From Lytechinus variegatus (lineage: Eukaryota; Echinodermata; Echinoidea; Temnopleuroida; Toxopneustidae): a stretch of 64,000 bases of DNA. Positions within the stretch are counted from its first letter, which is position 1. Each line of letters starts with the position of its first letter. Positions 47,211-59,065 of the stretch are shown here, in pieces. The position numbers and the translations under genes were made by a program. Below the pieces are notes generated by a model. It worked only from the letters and a program-made list of their open reading frames with translations. It did not search any database and was not told the DNA's origin. Location: NCBI RefSeq assembly GCF_018143015.1, contig NC_054758.1, positions 22,436,001-22,500,000 of the forward strand, read 5' to 3'.

Positions 47211-48589
47211 GATAAAGGAAACAGAAAAACATTAGACTACGTAACTCATCATTATCGTATGCAAAGTGTGAATAATGATCGGTAGGAATTAACTACTCTT
47301 AATTGTGACCTTCGTTTCAAACGCACGATGAAATTCATTTCTTGACTGCAGATTGTTTTAAACACACGATTTAATTATTATCTTGTTTGCAGAATATTAT
47401 ACATGTTTAAAGACAATAATATGGACGTTTTAAGTTTAAAAAATATTATAAAGGATAACGTATTAGGATGATCCTGTTTACGATGAATTGATCTTCTTGT
47501 TTGGTCCTTATCAAATAATATGAATAACAATCGTAAAATGTTGATAAGCTGCGGAGGAATGGAATCTTTGAAAATTCCCAAGTGCATCTTAAGTGTTCAA
47601 GAAAGCTGAGAAATCGAAAGCTTTCATGGACGACAAAATTAATAAGCACAACAGTCTTTGAATAGAGAAGACAAACATGTGATAGGATGGGGCGCATGTG
47701 AAAAGACATCATGAAAAAAAATGAAAGTGAATCCCCCGTACTCAAAACGAGGGAAACACCGGGTGGGAGCTTATTTGGGATGATATGTTTTGCGACCAAG
47801 AAAAAAAAACGTGTTGAATTGGTGCTATTTGCAATTATTGATGCAGTGTACAGTGGTAGAGTTCGAATATTTCGGAAGGTGCGAACCCTTTAGCCTTACA
47901 TTTTGAACGCAAATAAACCATCCACCCTATATACACCATGGAATCAGAAAATCAGTGATTACGTGTGCGTGTTAGAGAGAATAAAGACACTATATTCAAA
48001 ACTAGTAAACGAGAGAAAAAAAACGAATATGTAAAAAATAGAATATTAGTACCGATCTTGAAGGGGAACCAGGCAATGGAAACAGCCTGATCGAATAGTT
48101 GAAATAATATAGACGGGAATCGGTTGTGCGTCGGACGGGACACGAATATTTACATTTTGTCAATGCTAAGTTTATGGTAAGAAGTAGTTTTGATACATCA
48201 ACTACAGATATGATGCGATTACACAAGAACAGATATGCACATTTGTTTCTGCAAGAATAATCATTCTCCGGATAGAGGTCTAAAACACAGTTATAATTAA
48301 GTAACACCGTCCTCAAAATTACCATTTCATGGTTCATTTTAAATTGTATCTCGCAGCCAGTGGCTAAAGTGTACACTGTGTACATTAAACAAAAGATACA
48401 AACATGGTTATGATAATAAACCCAACGTCAAAATCCACAACAAAATGTAACGTGAATAACTAGAGATAAATTTGAATAGAAATTAAAAAAAACATATGGC
48501 CAAAGATTATATATTTTAGTGTTTCAAACATTCTTCTAGAACTGTTGTATTTTTTAAATTCATTATTGAAATCTTGAAAATTTGACACA
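47211..48589. other. Intergenic DNA upstream of SM37
   Basis: AT-rich, no gene seen. A TAATTATTA homeodomain-type sequence occurs at 47372-47380. Confidence 0.35.
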
Positions 48590-48830
48590 CACCCTAAACA
48601 TGCTAAAAAATTGAGTAAAAGTTTACGCAGTATTGGGTAGAAATGGAAGACGCCTATTTGTTAAGTGGCTCCCCCATATTGGATACAAAATTAATGTTTA
48701 AAGTGTAGATTTCTACGCAACATTGCGCAAAATTTTAAACGTATTGGGTTTAATTTTATCCAGCAAACATACATCTTCCCAATACACGCAATATTGAGCA
48801 AATTTTTTTAGAGAGCAGTCAGTGCTAATG
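48590..48830. mobile_element. Diverged fold-back MITE with TTTTTTTAGAG end
   Basis: Internal GTTTACGCAGTATTGGGTAG, ACGCAACATTGCGCAAAATT and CGCAATATTGAGCAAA are related in inverted order, and the right end TTTTTTTAGAGAGCAG resembles the right ends at 50926 and 52120. Related sequence (TTTACGCAATGTTGCG, TACTCAATATTGGGTAAA) occurs at 51985-52125. Confidence 0.45.
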
Positions 48831-49647
48831 TTAGCAAACCTGTTTCAAGAAACATTTCAAACTTCAACTTTGTACAAAAGATGGAAATAAGCTTTGATTT
48901 ATCTTTCCCCCGAACTTATAACGCATGTTATTATTTGGTTATTCATTCATCGTTATAATAATAATAATAATAACAATAATAATATAGATTATATCTAAAG
49001 CACCAAATCCACATTGATTTTGCGCGTCTTGTGGAGTTTTATCCATAACAATGAAACTTAAGATAGAGATAGAGGGAGGGAAAGAAAGAGAGCATTAGAG
49101 ATAGAGAAATGTAAAATCAATCAAGAACCAAGACGTGAAAGTTGTTCTTGCACTTTTTTTCAGAGGCCGCGGAACGGTTTTCAAAGTGGGGGGGGGGGGA
49201 AGGGGGGGGCTGATCATGCAAAACATCACAATCATATGGTCATTTTTGAGTGGGGGAGGGCTGAAGCATACCCCCCAAGCCCCCTCGCTTCCACGGCCCG
49301 TGTTTTTGCATTTATTTCATTGTATTTTCCATTTGTGTACACAAATACATATATAGATTATCATGATTTTGTCTGCTTATCATAAGGAACAAAATTAAGA
49401 GGTTTGTTATTAGATAGAAAGAGATCAACACGGTACCATAATGGGTCATTTGTGTGTTCAGGTAGAACTCATATGAAAAAAAATCTAGCCTCCTAGCAAA
49501 AGCATGGCTATAACAACTGGCTTGACAAGCCACAAATTTCGAGAGGAACATAATATATAGCGTATGGGGTAAAAAGTGTGAAAAGCTACAGCCGAGAAAA
49601 ACTTTCGACATGTTTCTATTACAAATTCCAATTTCATGATAGATTTT
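48831..49647. other. Intergenic DNA, nothing recognised
   Basis: Contains an (AAT)n tract near 48957-48985 and G-runs near 49187-49208. No gene seen. Confidence 0.4.
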
Positions 49648-49998
49648 GATAATAATAATAGCCAATTTTTATAAAGCGCTTTTCCCAGAATGGCCCAAAG
49701 CGCGTTACAGCATATTATTACCCCGGTCATTGGATTCATTTCAATCTAGCACGAAAAGTGCACAATTTCCACTCCCTGGAGAGCATTCCTTGCATTCATC
49801 GCAGCCACATTATGGCGCTGGCAAAATCAAACATACAATATCTTTCTCATCCTACCGGGTACCCATTTAGCACCTGGGTCGAGAGTGGCAAAGTGTGGAT
49901 TAACGCCTTGCCAAAGGACGCTAGACCGACCGCGGTGGGATTCGAACACACGACCATCTGTTTACAAGGCGAGAGTCAGAACCACTACACCACGGCTT
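49648..49998 (-). mobile_element. tRNA-derived SINE (second subfamily)
   Basis: Minus-strand copy of the 18632-18988 type: head with GTGTAGTGGTTCTGACTCTC and B box TGTTCGAATCCC, body GGCAAGGCGTTAATCCACAC and CTCGACCCAGGTGCTAAATG, tail AAAGCGCTTTATAAAAATTG with (ATT)n. The head faces the 57-bp minisatellite about 90 bp away. Confidence 0.85.
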
Positions 49999-50084
49999 TT
50001 GACATTAATAGTCAAACAATAAGATCATATCTTACCTTTTTAAATATTTTTCCTTATTTTTTTTCTTTGTCGTTAAAATTTTTG

Positions 50085-50633
50085 GGCCCCGAAGTCCCTC
50101 CCCATCTGTACTGAAGTGGCTAAGACCATGAGGGCTCGCATCCACCCTAGGCCCTACCCCATCTGAAATGAAGTGGCTAAGACCATGAGGGCTCGCATCC
50201 ACCCTAGGCCTTACCCCATCTGAAATGAAGTGGCTAAGACCATGAGGGCTCGCATCCACCCTAGGCCCTACCCCATCTGAAATGAAGTGGCTAAGACCAT
50301 GAGGGCTCGCATCCACCCTAGGCCTTACCCCATCTGAAATGAAGTGGCTAAGACCATGAGGGCTCGCATCCACCCTAGGCCCTACCCCATCTGAAATGAA
50401 GTGGCTAAGACCATGAGGGCTCGCATCCACCCTAGGCCTTACCCCATCTGAAATGAAGTGGCTAAGACCATGAGGGCTCGCATCCACCCTAGGCCTTACC
50501 CCATCTGAAATGAAGTGGCTAAGACCATGAGGGCTCGCATCCACCCTAGGCCTTACCCCATCTGAAATGAAGTGGCTAAGACCATGAGGGCTCGCATCCA
50601 CCCTAGGCCTTACCCCATCTGAAATGAACTCAA
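50085..50633. repeat. 57-bp minisatellite, about 9 units
   Basis: The unit runs from TGGCTAAGACCATGAGGGCT through CGCATCCACCCTAGGCC to CCCCATCTGAAATGAAG. Units differ mainly at one base (CTAGGCCCTA versus CTAGGCCTTA), which alternates in the first six units. The 57-bp period is divisible by three, giving an open minus-strand frame reading VDASPHGLSHFISDG; I treat it as non-coding. Confidence 0.95.
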
Positions 50634-50709
50634 TTATTGATGATAAATTCCATTTGCTTCATAGTATCGTGTGTGACAGTCTATATCAGGTGCATATAGC
50701 ACAATGATG

Positions 50710-50926
50710 TACTGCAGTCTAAAAATTCGAATGTTAAATCAACATTTGAAAGGTTGGAGGAGTGAACACCTTTTCCAAATGTTACATCCAACCTTGTATA
50801 AAGCTGAATCCAACATTTTAAGTGTGGGATAGAACCATTTAAAGTGGTAAATGCAACATTTAGAACATGTTGTCACTCCTCCAACCTTTCAAATGTTAAG
50901 TTAACATTTCTTGTTTTTAGAGTGTG
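50710..50926. mobile_element. Fold-back MITE with a paralogous empty site nearby
   Basis: Left CAGTCTAAAAATTCGAATGT and right CTTGTTTTTAGAGTG are inverted; inner arms CAACATTTGAAAGGTTGGAG and CTCCAACCTTTCAAATGTT are near-perfect inverted repeats. The flanks (CACAATGATGTACT and TGGGAATTCG) are joined directly at about 50999-51022, which looks like the same sequence without the insertion. Confidence 0.75.
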
Positions 50927-51654
50927 GGAATTCGCTTGAGCAGATTAGGATCATATATCTTTATTCCAATCCTTAACACACTTTTATGAAAAATATAGCA
51001 CAATGATGTACTTGGGAATTCGTTTGAGCAGATTACGATCATACATTTTTATTCCACACCTTTATGAAAAATATTTAATGTTATATATCTTTATTCATTT
51101 TCATTTACTTAATTATTCCTAATTCTTTTTATTGAAAATTCTACTACTGAAGATCAATTTTGATTTTCAGTATATTACAATCTATGTAAAAATGAATTTT
51201 ATGCTTACTATGTTCAAATACATCCTGTCTTACATGTATGCTATTTCCCATTGATGCCTTATGAATATTGAAATGAATAAGCTGACGTCATGAGGATATG
51301 CTAATATCCTTTTCATTCGGGGGGTTCACGGGATTGAGAGGGCCTCCGGTAATGAGCTGATACCAAAATAGATTTCTAATCTCTACCCATACTACTCCCG
51401 GATCATACGCCATCCTGTGCTGTATGGATACACCCTGTAGGGTAGTATATGGGGCATCATCGATTCATGTGATGCACAATATCAATATGTTAAAATTTAT
51501 AGTGTGAAGGTGATTTCACATAATGCCTCCCACACTGTGAATATTCTATGGGACACAGTGTGGTACGCTGTGGGGGTGTTTCCACTAAAGAATCCTCCAC
51601 TATAAATGTATGGAATTACTAACCATTTTGACTGTGATCGATGGAAGCCGCTAT

Positions 51655-51905
51655 ATTTATTTATTGATTGATTGATTGATTCATTCATTGATCGATTGAT
51701 TGATCGATTTATTGATTGATTGTTTGATTGATTGCTTTATTGATTGCTTTATTGATTCTTTGGTCCATTCATTCGTCCATTAATTGATTGACTGATTTTT
51801 TTATTGATTCATTCATTCATTCCTTCATGCATTCATTCATTCCTTGTTTGATTCAATCATTCATTATTTGCATGATTGGTTGATGGATTGATCGAACGGT
51901 CAATA
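51655..51905. repeat. (TTGA)n / (TTCA)n tetranucleotide tract
   Basis: Imperfect TTGATTGA and ATTCATTC runs. Composition alone. Confidence 0.85.
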
Positions 51906-51984
51906 TATGGATTAATTAATTGAAACATATCAATCTGATTTTTAAAATATAAAAATATGAGTACACTTTTGATCGGGTTTTGTA

Positions 51985-52125
51985 AAGTTTACGCAATGTT
52001 GCGTTAAAATAGCCCAATAATGGGTAAAAAAAGAAAAAAAATGAAAAATACCCAGCAAGCATGCATGTTAACTTTTTACTCAATATTGGGTAAAATTTTA
52101 CGCAGTGTTTTTAGAATGTATTAAT
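51985..52125. mobile_element. Short MITE related to 48590-48830
   Basis: GTTTACGCAATGTTGCGTTA on the left, and TACTCAATATTGGGTAAAAT and TTTTACGCAGTGTTTTTAGA on the right, form inverted arms around AAGAAAAAAAATG. About 140 bp. Confidence 0.45.
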
Positions 52126-54282
52126 TAGAAAATTGTTCTGTAAACTCGTCTTTAACAATATATACACAAAGAAATAATAGCTGTATGTTTTTACAATTAC
52201 ACTTCTTTATAAATTAGAACACATTTATAATAATCAATAACGGTCTTAAACAGTACACGAAAGGGCAAAAATTTAACTGTTTTCTATTTCGAGCCATGGT
52301 TATTGTCAAATACATACATGTATATGTAAAATGCACTTTTGTCATTGTACCAATAATTCACACAATTATTATGTCGAACGCTCGAAACAAAGACAATTGA
52401 CAGTAACTAATTGATAATATGGTGCCCTACAAAAGAAGTGTTCTGGGATCAAATCCGAGCAATGAGTATAATTAATGAGATATCTCCCTGGTATAATGAA
52501 TTGTTTTACTAAATACGGAAACATACAACCTTAACAATCCGTTGCAATCGAAAAGGATGGTGTTTCAATCTTAAACATGTTAAAGCTATTTGTAATTTTC
52601 GAAACAACTTGATAACTTGTTTTCATCAATTACTTCGAATTGGCACATGGTCGAGAAGGTGCTAAGACAACGAGCGAATTATATCCATCATTATAGGCCT
52701 ACACCTGTTCAGGTGTTAATAAACCTTTTAGGAAATCACCTTTTCCTGGGATAATTGATATTATCTTTAAGTGTGGTGCCAGTTTTGACAACCTGCAATT
52801 GATGAAGATTAGCAAAGGTATTAAGATAACTCTTACACGCAACTCCCTGTTAATCTTCAATTGAATATATCATATACTATTACATGTCAGTCAATATCAG
52901 TGGCTATTGTAGGATGCTCACACCTTGACTTGCTTAATTTGAATAATATAGTTGTTACCATTGTCGGTTTTGAAATATTTTTTCTATTAACGTCGGTGAT
53001 TTATGTCCTTATTCTATTTGTCAGTAGAATTGTGAGTGAATGCATATTTCAACATCATCAAAATGGTAAAGATCACTTTTTTATTATATTCGTCCTCACC
53101 GTCAAAACATAAATAATAACAAAAAACCGAGAAAATTAGAAATGAATGAAAGAGTTAAGTATTGCATAGTATAGTATTTTTTGGTATAAAAACACATACA
53201 AAAAATGCAAAACGGATGGATAGCCCATATTAAGTTTAGTCGACATGACTACAATTCTCCATATAGGGTCCATATACAATAAAAAGTTAACACATACATG
53301 ACATATGAAAAAAGGAAAGAAGCTCACCATATACGGTAAATCAAACAAAATAACAAAGTGATATCATGTGTCATGTTACTAATAAGAAAAGATCATAGAA
53401 TTCAATAGTTTGGCTAGAATTTACACGAAATATTTTATAAAATTAATTCATCTCTATGATGATCCCGACATAAAAATCACAAGAAGAGAGAAAACAAAAT
53501 GAACCGCTTATTACAAATAATGTTGATCTCACATGGAAAGGTTATCATGGACAGCCAACCCTTTCTCCCCCTTTTCCTAAACCCATATTTCCAGGTAGCA
53601 GTTCTCAAGACCCCCATTTCATGTTAAATCCCCGCACCCCCATTTCAAGAGGGTTAATTTTTAAGCTCCTCATTACAAGAGCAACTTCCGTTCTGTAGGG
53701 TATGGTTTCAGATTTGGGGGCCACACATCCCTACACTTTCCAGATCCGAGTGGCCCCCCCCCCCCCCCCGAATTGTCATTCTTATTGAAGTTATCTCGTT
53801 ATTATTTTTGCAAGATCTTTTTCCAAAATCTAAATCAGGATCGCTACCTTTGCCAGGGTTAAGTGATGAGTTTATATATATCTTTTTTAATTTGCCGAGG
53901 ATTCCGGCAATCAAACTTGAACTTTTGATATTCAGGCAAAATATTGAAGCCAAAATGAATAGCTAAAGAACCTCTTAACCACTCAAAAAGTCCGTGACTC
54001 GAAACCCACAATTCACCATTTGGCAGAAAAGTGCAATATTTATATATTTTCATGGTGTCCTCAAAAAGTTCCGATAATCTATACGACGTTCATTCAAAAT
54101 TATTTTGACAGAGATTTAACAGATACAGAACCTTTCCAAAAGTCTTATTTCATACCAGTTTTCCCATTTTTTGACCGAAATTAAAAAATGCTTTGAAAAG
54201 GCTCATACCAAGGCAAATGTGTCTATGGCAGGTCAATTGTTGTATGATTTATCGTATTTTATATGATTTGGCTTTTTCCACG
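52126..54282. other. Gene-free intergenic DNA
   Basis: About 2.1 kb without a recognised gene; a 14-base or longer C-run at about 53755-53769. A (52861-53112) open frame of 83 codons has hydrophobic stretches but no family resemblance; I do not call it. Confidence 0.4.
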
Positions 54283-54607
54283 TACACACTAAGAAATAAA
54301 GGTTCAAAATTGAACCCCGAAAGGTTGATGCAAAATCAGCACCCTATGGGTTCAAAAATTGAACCCCTGATTTGGGGTTCAAAAATTGAACCCTGCGGTT
54401 GGGGTTCATTTTTGCACCCTGTGGATTCCAAACTGCACCCCTAGGGGTTCAATTCAAAATTTAGGGTGCAGTTTAGAACCCGCAGGATGCAAAAATGAAC
54501 CCCAACCGCAGGACCTCAAATCAGGGGTTCAATTTTTGAATCCATAGGGTGCTGATTTTGCATCAACCTTTCGGGGTTCAATTTGAACCTTTGTTTCTTA
54601 GTGTGTA
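54283..54607. mobile_element. 325-bp near-perfect palindrome (fold-back MITE)
   Basis: Ends TACACACTAAGAAA and TTTCTTAGTGTGTA. The two arms mirror each other almost to the centre near 54443 (ACTGCACCCCTAGGGGTTCA), with units such as GGGGTTCAAAAATTGAACCC inside each arm. No coding capacity. TA at the outer ends may be the target duplication, as in mariner-type elements, but this is inferred from two bases only. Confidence 0.8.
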
Positions 54608-55084
54608 CATGTATTTAACATAATACAACAACGATATGGTATCAGAAGACTCTAAGACAAGGCATAGTTATTCATCTGAATTAACATACAGCGATTTGAA
54701 ATTAAAGACAATTAAAAAAACATGGTAAAATATGAGAGAAACTGGATTAAACAGCAAAGCTTGTTGAATCTACATGAGTAAGAATGAAATACACTTGGAC
54801 CTTTGCATAAATTCTAATGTACCAAGATCTAAATACATTTCATTTTGGAGACACAATACTTGTTATGCATCAATCTTTGTGAAAATTCGAGTAAAGTAAA
54901 TATCATACCCTGAAATTTCTGGCGATTTTGAAAATCTCAAAGTGGTTTTATGTCAAACATAAATTTAATGGGAATATTTTCATTTTTTGCACCAGAAATA
55001 AATGCTAAGTTTTTAATTTAATATCATCTGCGCAATAATAGTAATGACATACGCATTCATCTGATTTACGGGGATATGCCAAAA

Positions 55085-55559
55085 TTCAAGGGCAAGTTCA
55101 CTCCATCACAAATTGATTTGACTACAGGAAAAAAAAATCATCAAATCGGATGTAAAATAGGAAAATTATGACATGTTGAATATTCGCTTATTTTCAGAAA
55201 ACAGTTATATGCACAGTTGGTCAATATGCAAATGAGCGGACCGATGACATCACTCACACACTATTTCTCGTGCAATTGTTTTTATACGAAATATTTTTGT
55301 TTTCTACCTTTAAAATATTGTATAATTCAAATTATAAAACAATGAATAAATAATGAGTGAGTGACATTATAGACTCCCTGTTTTGCATGTCACAGAGCTG
55401 TGCATATTACTGTTTTGTGAAAAATAAGCAAAAATGTCATGTAGCTTTCCTATTCATGTATTTTACATCAAAATTTGATGAAATTTTTAGGGTTATAATC
55501 GTTTGACTTTTCTCTATTGATTAAAATCAACACTTTCCAAGGGTGAACAAATCGTTTAA
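55085..55559. mobile_element. Fold-back MITE, TTAA-type (piggyBac-like), copy E
   Basis: Left TTCA (mutated TTAA) then AGGGCAAGTTCACTCC; right GGGTGAACAAATCGT then TTAA at 55556-55559. Arms TGTAAAATAGGAAAATTATG and its complement, and centre GATGACATCACTCAC, match copy A (10418-11028). Confidence 0.65.
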
Positions 55560-55839
55560 AAAGAGTCTTTAAATAATTACCACAATTATTTACTGGAATA
55601 GATAAGCGGGGCTTTTTTCGTGAAATTTTATACCCTTGGCACCATACAAGTAGATGTGAAAAAAATGAAAATGAAAGATAAAAGTAAAAATCCATATTTC
55701 ATTGTTCGAAAGTGAAAACTGAAATATGCATTCTCCAAAAACCAATTTTGCCAAATTGTGCTCGGCAGTCACTGTGCAACGCCAGATCAACAATGCTTCG
55801 TCCCTTTATGTTGAACGTCAAACAGGGTAGCAGCAACTC

Positions 55840-55945
55840 CCCTATTTTAACGTCTTTTGGGCTGACGCTTAAGGGGCTTGAACTGCCGACCTCCCGGTTG
55901 TGAGACGGACGCTCTGAGCCATCAACTGAGCATTACGTGCTAAAA
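55840..55945 (-). repeat. tRNA-like SINE head
   Basis: On the minus strand, GATGGCTCAGAGCGTCCGTC and GGTCGGCAGTTCAAGCCCC give A- and B-box-like sequences at tRNA spacing. The flanking GACGTTAAAATAGGGGAG may be its body. A third head type, different from those at 15885 and 29463. Confidence 0.45.
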
Positions 55946-57172
55946 TCCATGAAAAGCAAGCTTTACGAATTAATAACAATGAAATTAATCATTTGAAAAA
56001 CACACACGCAATTTTGATGAAATAAGGTTGATATTGTTAAATTCGGAAAGCGGAATGATATAAAATGAAAAAAAAATGAATAAATAGAAGAGAAATGTTC
56101 GAAAGGGGAAGACAGATCGATTTTCTTTGAGCTTGGCGTGTAACCACAGACTTGGGTCTTGGTCATAGAAGATTTATGATGGTCGGTCAGCAGAAAAAGG
56201 GGGTTACTCTGGTTATGACAAGACAGAAAATATATTTGACCCCTAGACAGAGGAACATATCATCCACCCCTGCCATGGGCACCCTTTCCGTACCCTTAAT
56301 CCACGCCGGAAGTCACCGGTTTCCCCTAGACCAGATATGCTCCTCTTGGTCATGACGTTGGAACTCTTCTGAAGACCCAGTATAAGGTCAGGAGCTATTT
56401 TAAACTGAATTAATCGCATATTTTCTGACTTGTTGCCAAATTTGTAATAGGTCAGGCCGACCATACAAATTACTCAAATTAGATTTGAAAAATTTGGGGG
56501 GAAAAATCTTCATTTTGATATAAGTTATAAATAGCCATTTTGCTGAGTTGTTGCCAACGTTTGCTTTCGTATATCGACCTATAAATGATATTTTAACGAA
56601 GTTTTTTAAGCAGACGGCATGGGATGTGTGTGATTTCCCTTATACTGTGTGACACATTCAACATGCTTAAAGTTGAGTGAATAGGATTAAACACAGGAAA
56701 AACGTTATTTAGGTTTAATCATTTCGTGATGCTTTTTTCACTGCATTTACAGAAATTTTGAAAACATTTTGATCGGCGATACATAATATTTAGGAACATT
56801 TCTGTCAGGAGTGAATGCTTTAATCGTTAAAATATCAGTATCACATTCTTTACTTCTGTTCATGAAAAATATAAGAGGTTTGATATAGGGAAACATTATA
56901 GAGAAAGTTATTACTGAAATTCAATGTCGACGAATCGAAGTATCAATTGGATTTATTTTGAATACATCGACTTAAAACGGGTGCACATTACCCATGAATT
57001 AGAAATGATCATTAATTACAAGTTTGAACCCTGAAACAGTGTTTCAACGAAAAAAGGGTAATGGTGTATGGGGGGGGGGGCAGGGAAGGCAGACGCAGTA
57101 ATCATTTTAGGGCAGGGGAGCAAGCGATCTTTCTCTTCTCTGAAGACCGCTACCCTGAAATTGTAGTAAAAG
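55946..57172. other. Intergenic DNA with one GC-richer block
   Basis: The block 56150-56400 is clearly richer in G+C than its surroundings and not part of a repeat I recognise. Short open frames occur on both strands but match no family. The rest is AT-rich, with a G-run near 57071. Confidence 0.4.
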
Positions 57173-57402
57173 TACGCAGCAAAAACTGTGGTGTTAACCG
57201 GTGTACATAGCGGACCACACCAATGGTCCGCTTTTACACCGGTGTTAAATTGGTGGTTTTAGTTTTACACAAATAGGTGTTATTACAACACCTATGGGTG
57301 TTACATTTACACTCTGTGGTGTTATGTTCAATCTCTAGGGTGTTATTTTAATACCTGAGGGTGTGGTCCTCTATTAACACCAATTGTCAGTTTTACAGTG
57401 TA
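57173..57402. mobile_element. MITE of the CACTGTAAAA type
   Basis: Right end TTTTACAGTG-TA; left end TA-CGCAGCAAAAACTG, a diverged inverted copy. Inside, GGTGTTA-type units recur in both orientations (GTGGTGTTAACCGGTGT, ACACCTATGGGTGTTAC). Non-coding. Confidence 0.6.
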
Positions 57403-58299
57403 TCATTTCTTATGTAAAACATGATCACATAAAACCAGATATTGAAGAGAGTTGTCAGGGTGTGACGAGTAAAGGTGATACGGTAAAAAGAAAACCTCGG
57501 ATTCGATAGGAAATTTTGATTCAGGAAACTCCGTCACCTTGCCTTGAACGTGGTAAAGTAAGAAGGGGGAAACAGTTCAAGGTTACAACATAGCACGGGG
57601 GATACAGATAAGTTGCATGTAATAATGTCTCAGTGTGTTTAAAGGGGGTTGATAGGTTTAACCAAGCTTTTCAGTTTGAGATAAAGAAATTGTTAAACGT
57701 AGTTTCTGCTTGTGGTAATGGTCATAACGTGAGTTAGAATATGATTCAACAAAATGGTAAAAAAATAAGTTATTCATGTGCATTTACATATATGTACGAT
57801 ATATCTATTGTAACGAAATATTATTTTCTGAAATAATTTTTTTAAAAGTTTTCATTCAGTGGAGAAGACGGGACTTTTTCAGTTAGCCCTCGTAAAATAC
57901 AAGTGCACACGCGCTTACTTCGAATGACGATTTCTCCCCCAGCGTAATCGCGGTAATGTGTTTTAGTCTAGATTTAAATTACTTTACAGCGTTCGGTCTC
58001 CATAAACTATGTATATAATAGATATTTTTCAATGAGTTCTTATCATCTAACCAATCTTATGTAATTAGATGACCGTTGTACATTTGTGTACATGCTTATT
58101 GGAAAAACGGGCGACCGAAGCCCCCTTGAACTCCGCGGTAACGTGACCCATGTAAGCCATATGATTTATTGCAGTTCACAGGTTATAACAAAGTTTAACT
58201 TCAAAGTTACTCATGTCAATTCATGCCATGACTGCACATGTTTAAAAAATGATTTCTACAGAATAATGTGAAATTATAAGACCAGCATAATGGTTATCA
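57403..58299. other. Intergenic DNA, nothing recognised
   Basis: About 900 bp without a supported feature; 57480-57620 is slightly GC-richer. Confidence 0.4.
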
Positions 58300-59065
58300 A
58301 CAAATGAAGAGTTTGGTTGTAAAATGGGTTATGTCCACTTTGGACCATTCCCAAAAAGAAATCACGTTTTTTTTTATTCTCACTTATAGCAATATTCTTA
58401 TGAGAAACTCAGTTATCATGATGTACTATCCTGCCATGTGAACATATTTGGGTATAAAAAATTTCATTGTCTTCAATATATTTTTTTCTCAAAAATTATG
58501 ATATTGAACCAGACCTCTTTTGCAACAAACTGAAATGAATTGAATCTTTAAAAAAGTTTTTTCCTTTGCCACTTTCACTCACATTTTCATGTACTGAATT
58601 TCAAATTTTCTTTGGTATAAACAGAGCGAGTAAAATTCTATGGGTTTTGAAACAAAATCATTAAAATTTACGAAAAATTGACCTAATCCAGCTCTTCAGA
58701 AGAGTTTGGTTGCAAAAGGGGCTAGGCCCACTCGATTTCTTTTATTCTCCCATATTGCTAATATTTTAATGCGAAACTAAATTTTCATGATACCCTGCCA
58801 TGTGAATGTGAAATTGGGTATAAAAGAAATCTACCTGTCTTCATATATTTCTTTTTCTTTTCCAAAAATAATTCTTTGTGGACCTAATCCCTTTTGCAGC
58901 CAAACTGAAATGGACCTAATCCCTTTAAAAAATGTGATTTTTGTTCACATTTTCATGGGAATCTTAACTTTTCTTTGGCATTAAGAGCTACTAAAAATCT
59001 ATACATTGAGACAAAAAAGAAAATCAACTTTGATGAAAAATGTACCTAACCCCTTTCACAACTGA
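58300..59065. repeat. Duplicated block of about 385 bp with ACCTAATCCCTTTTG cores
   Basis: Two direct copies start at GAAGAGTTTGGTTGTAAAAT (about 58306) and GAAGAGTTTGGTTGCAAAAG (about 58699). Both contain CCTGCCATGTGAA, TTGGGTATAAA and GTCTTCA. Each holds inverted cores such as GCAAAAGGGGCTAGGCCCAC and GTGGACCTAATCCCTTTTGC. The core resembles that at 27150-27810. Confidence 0.7.

Noticed and set aside
50032-50601. 189-codon minus-strand frame with VDASPHGLSHFISDG repeats
   Set aside because: By-product of the 57-bp minisatellite; no start context, signal or domain.
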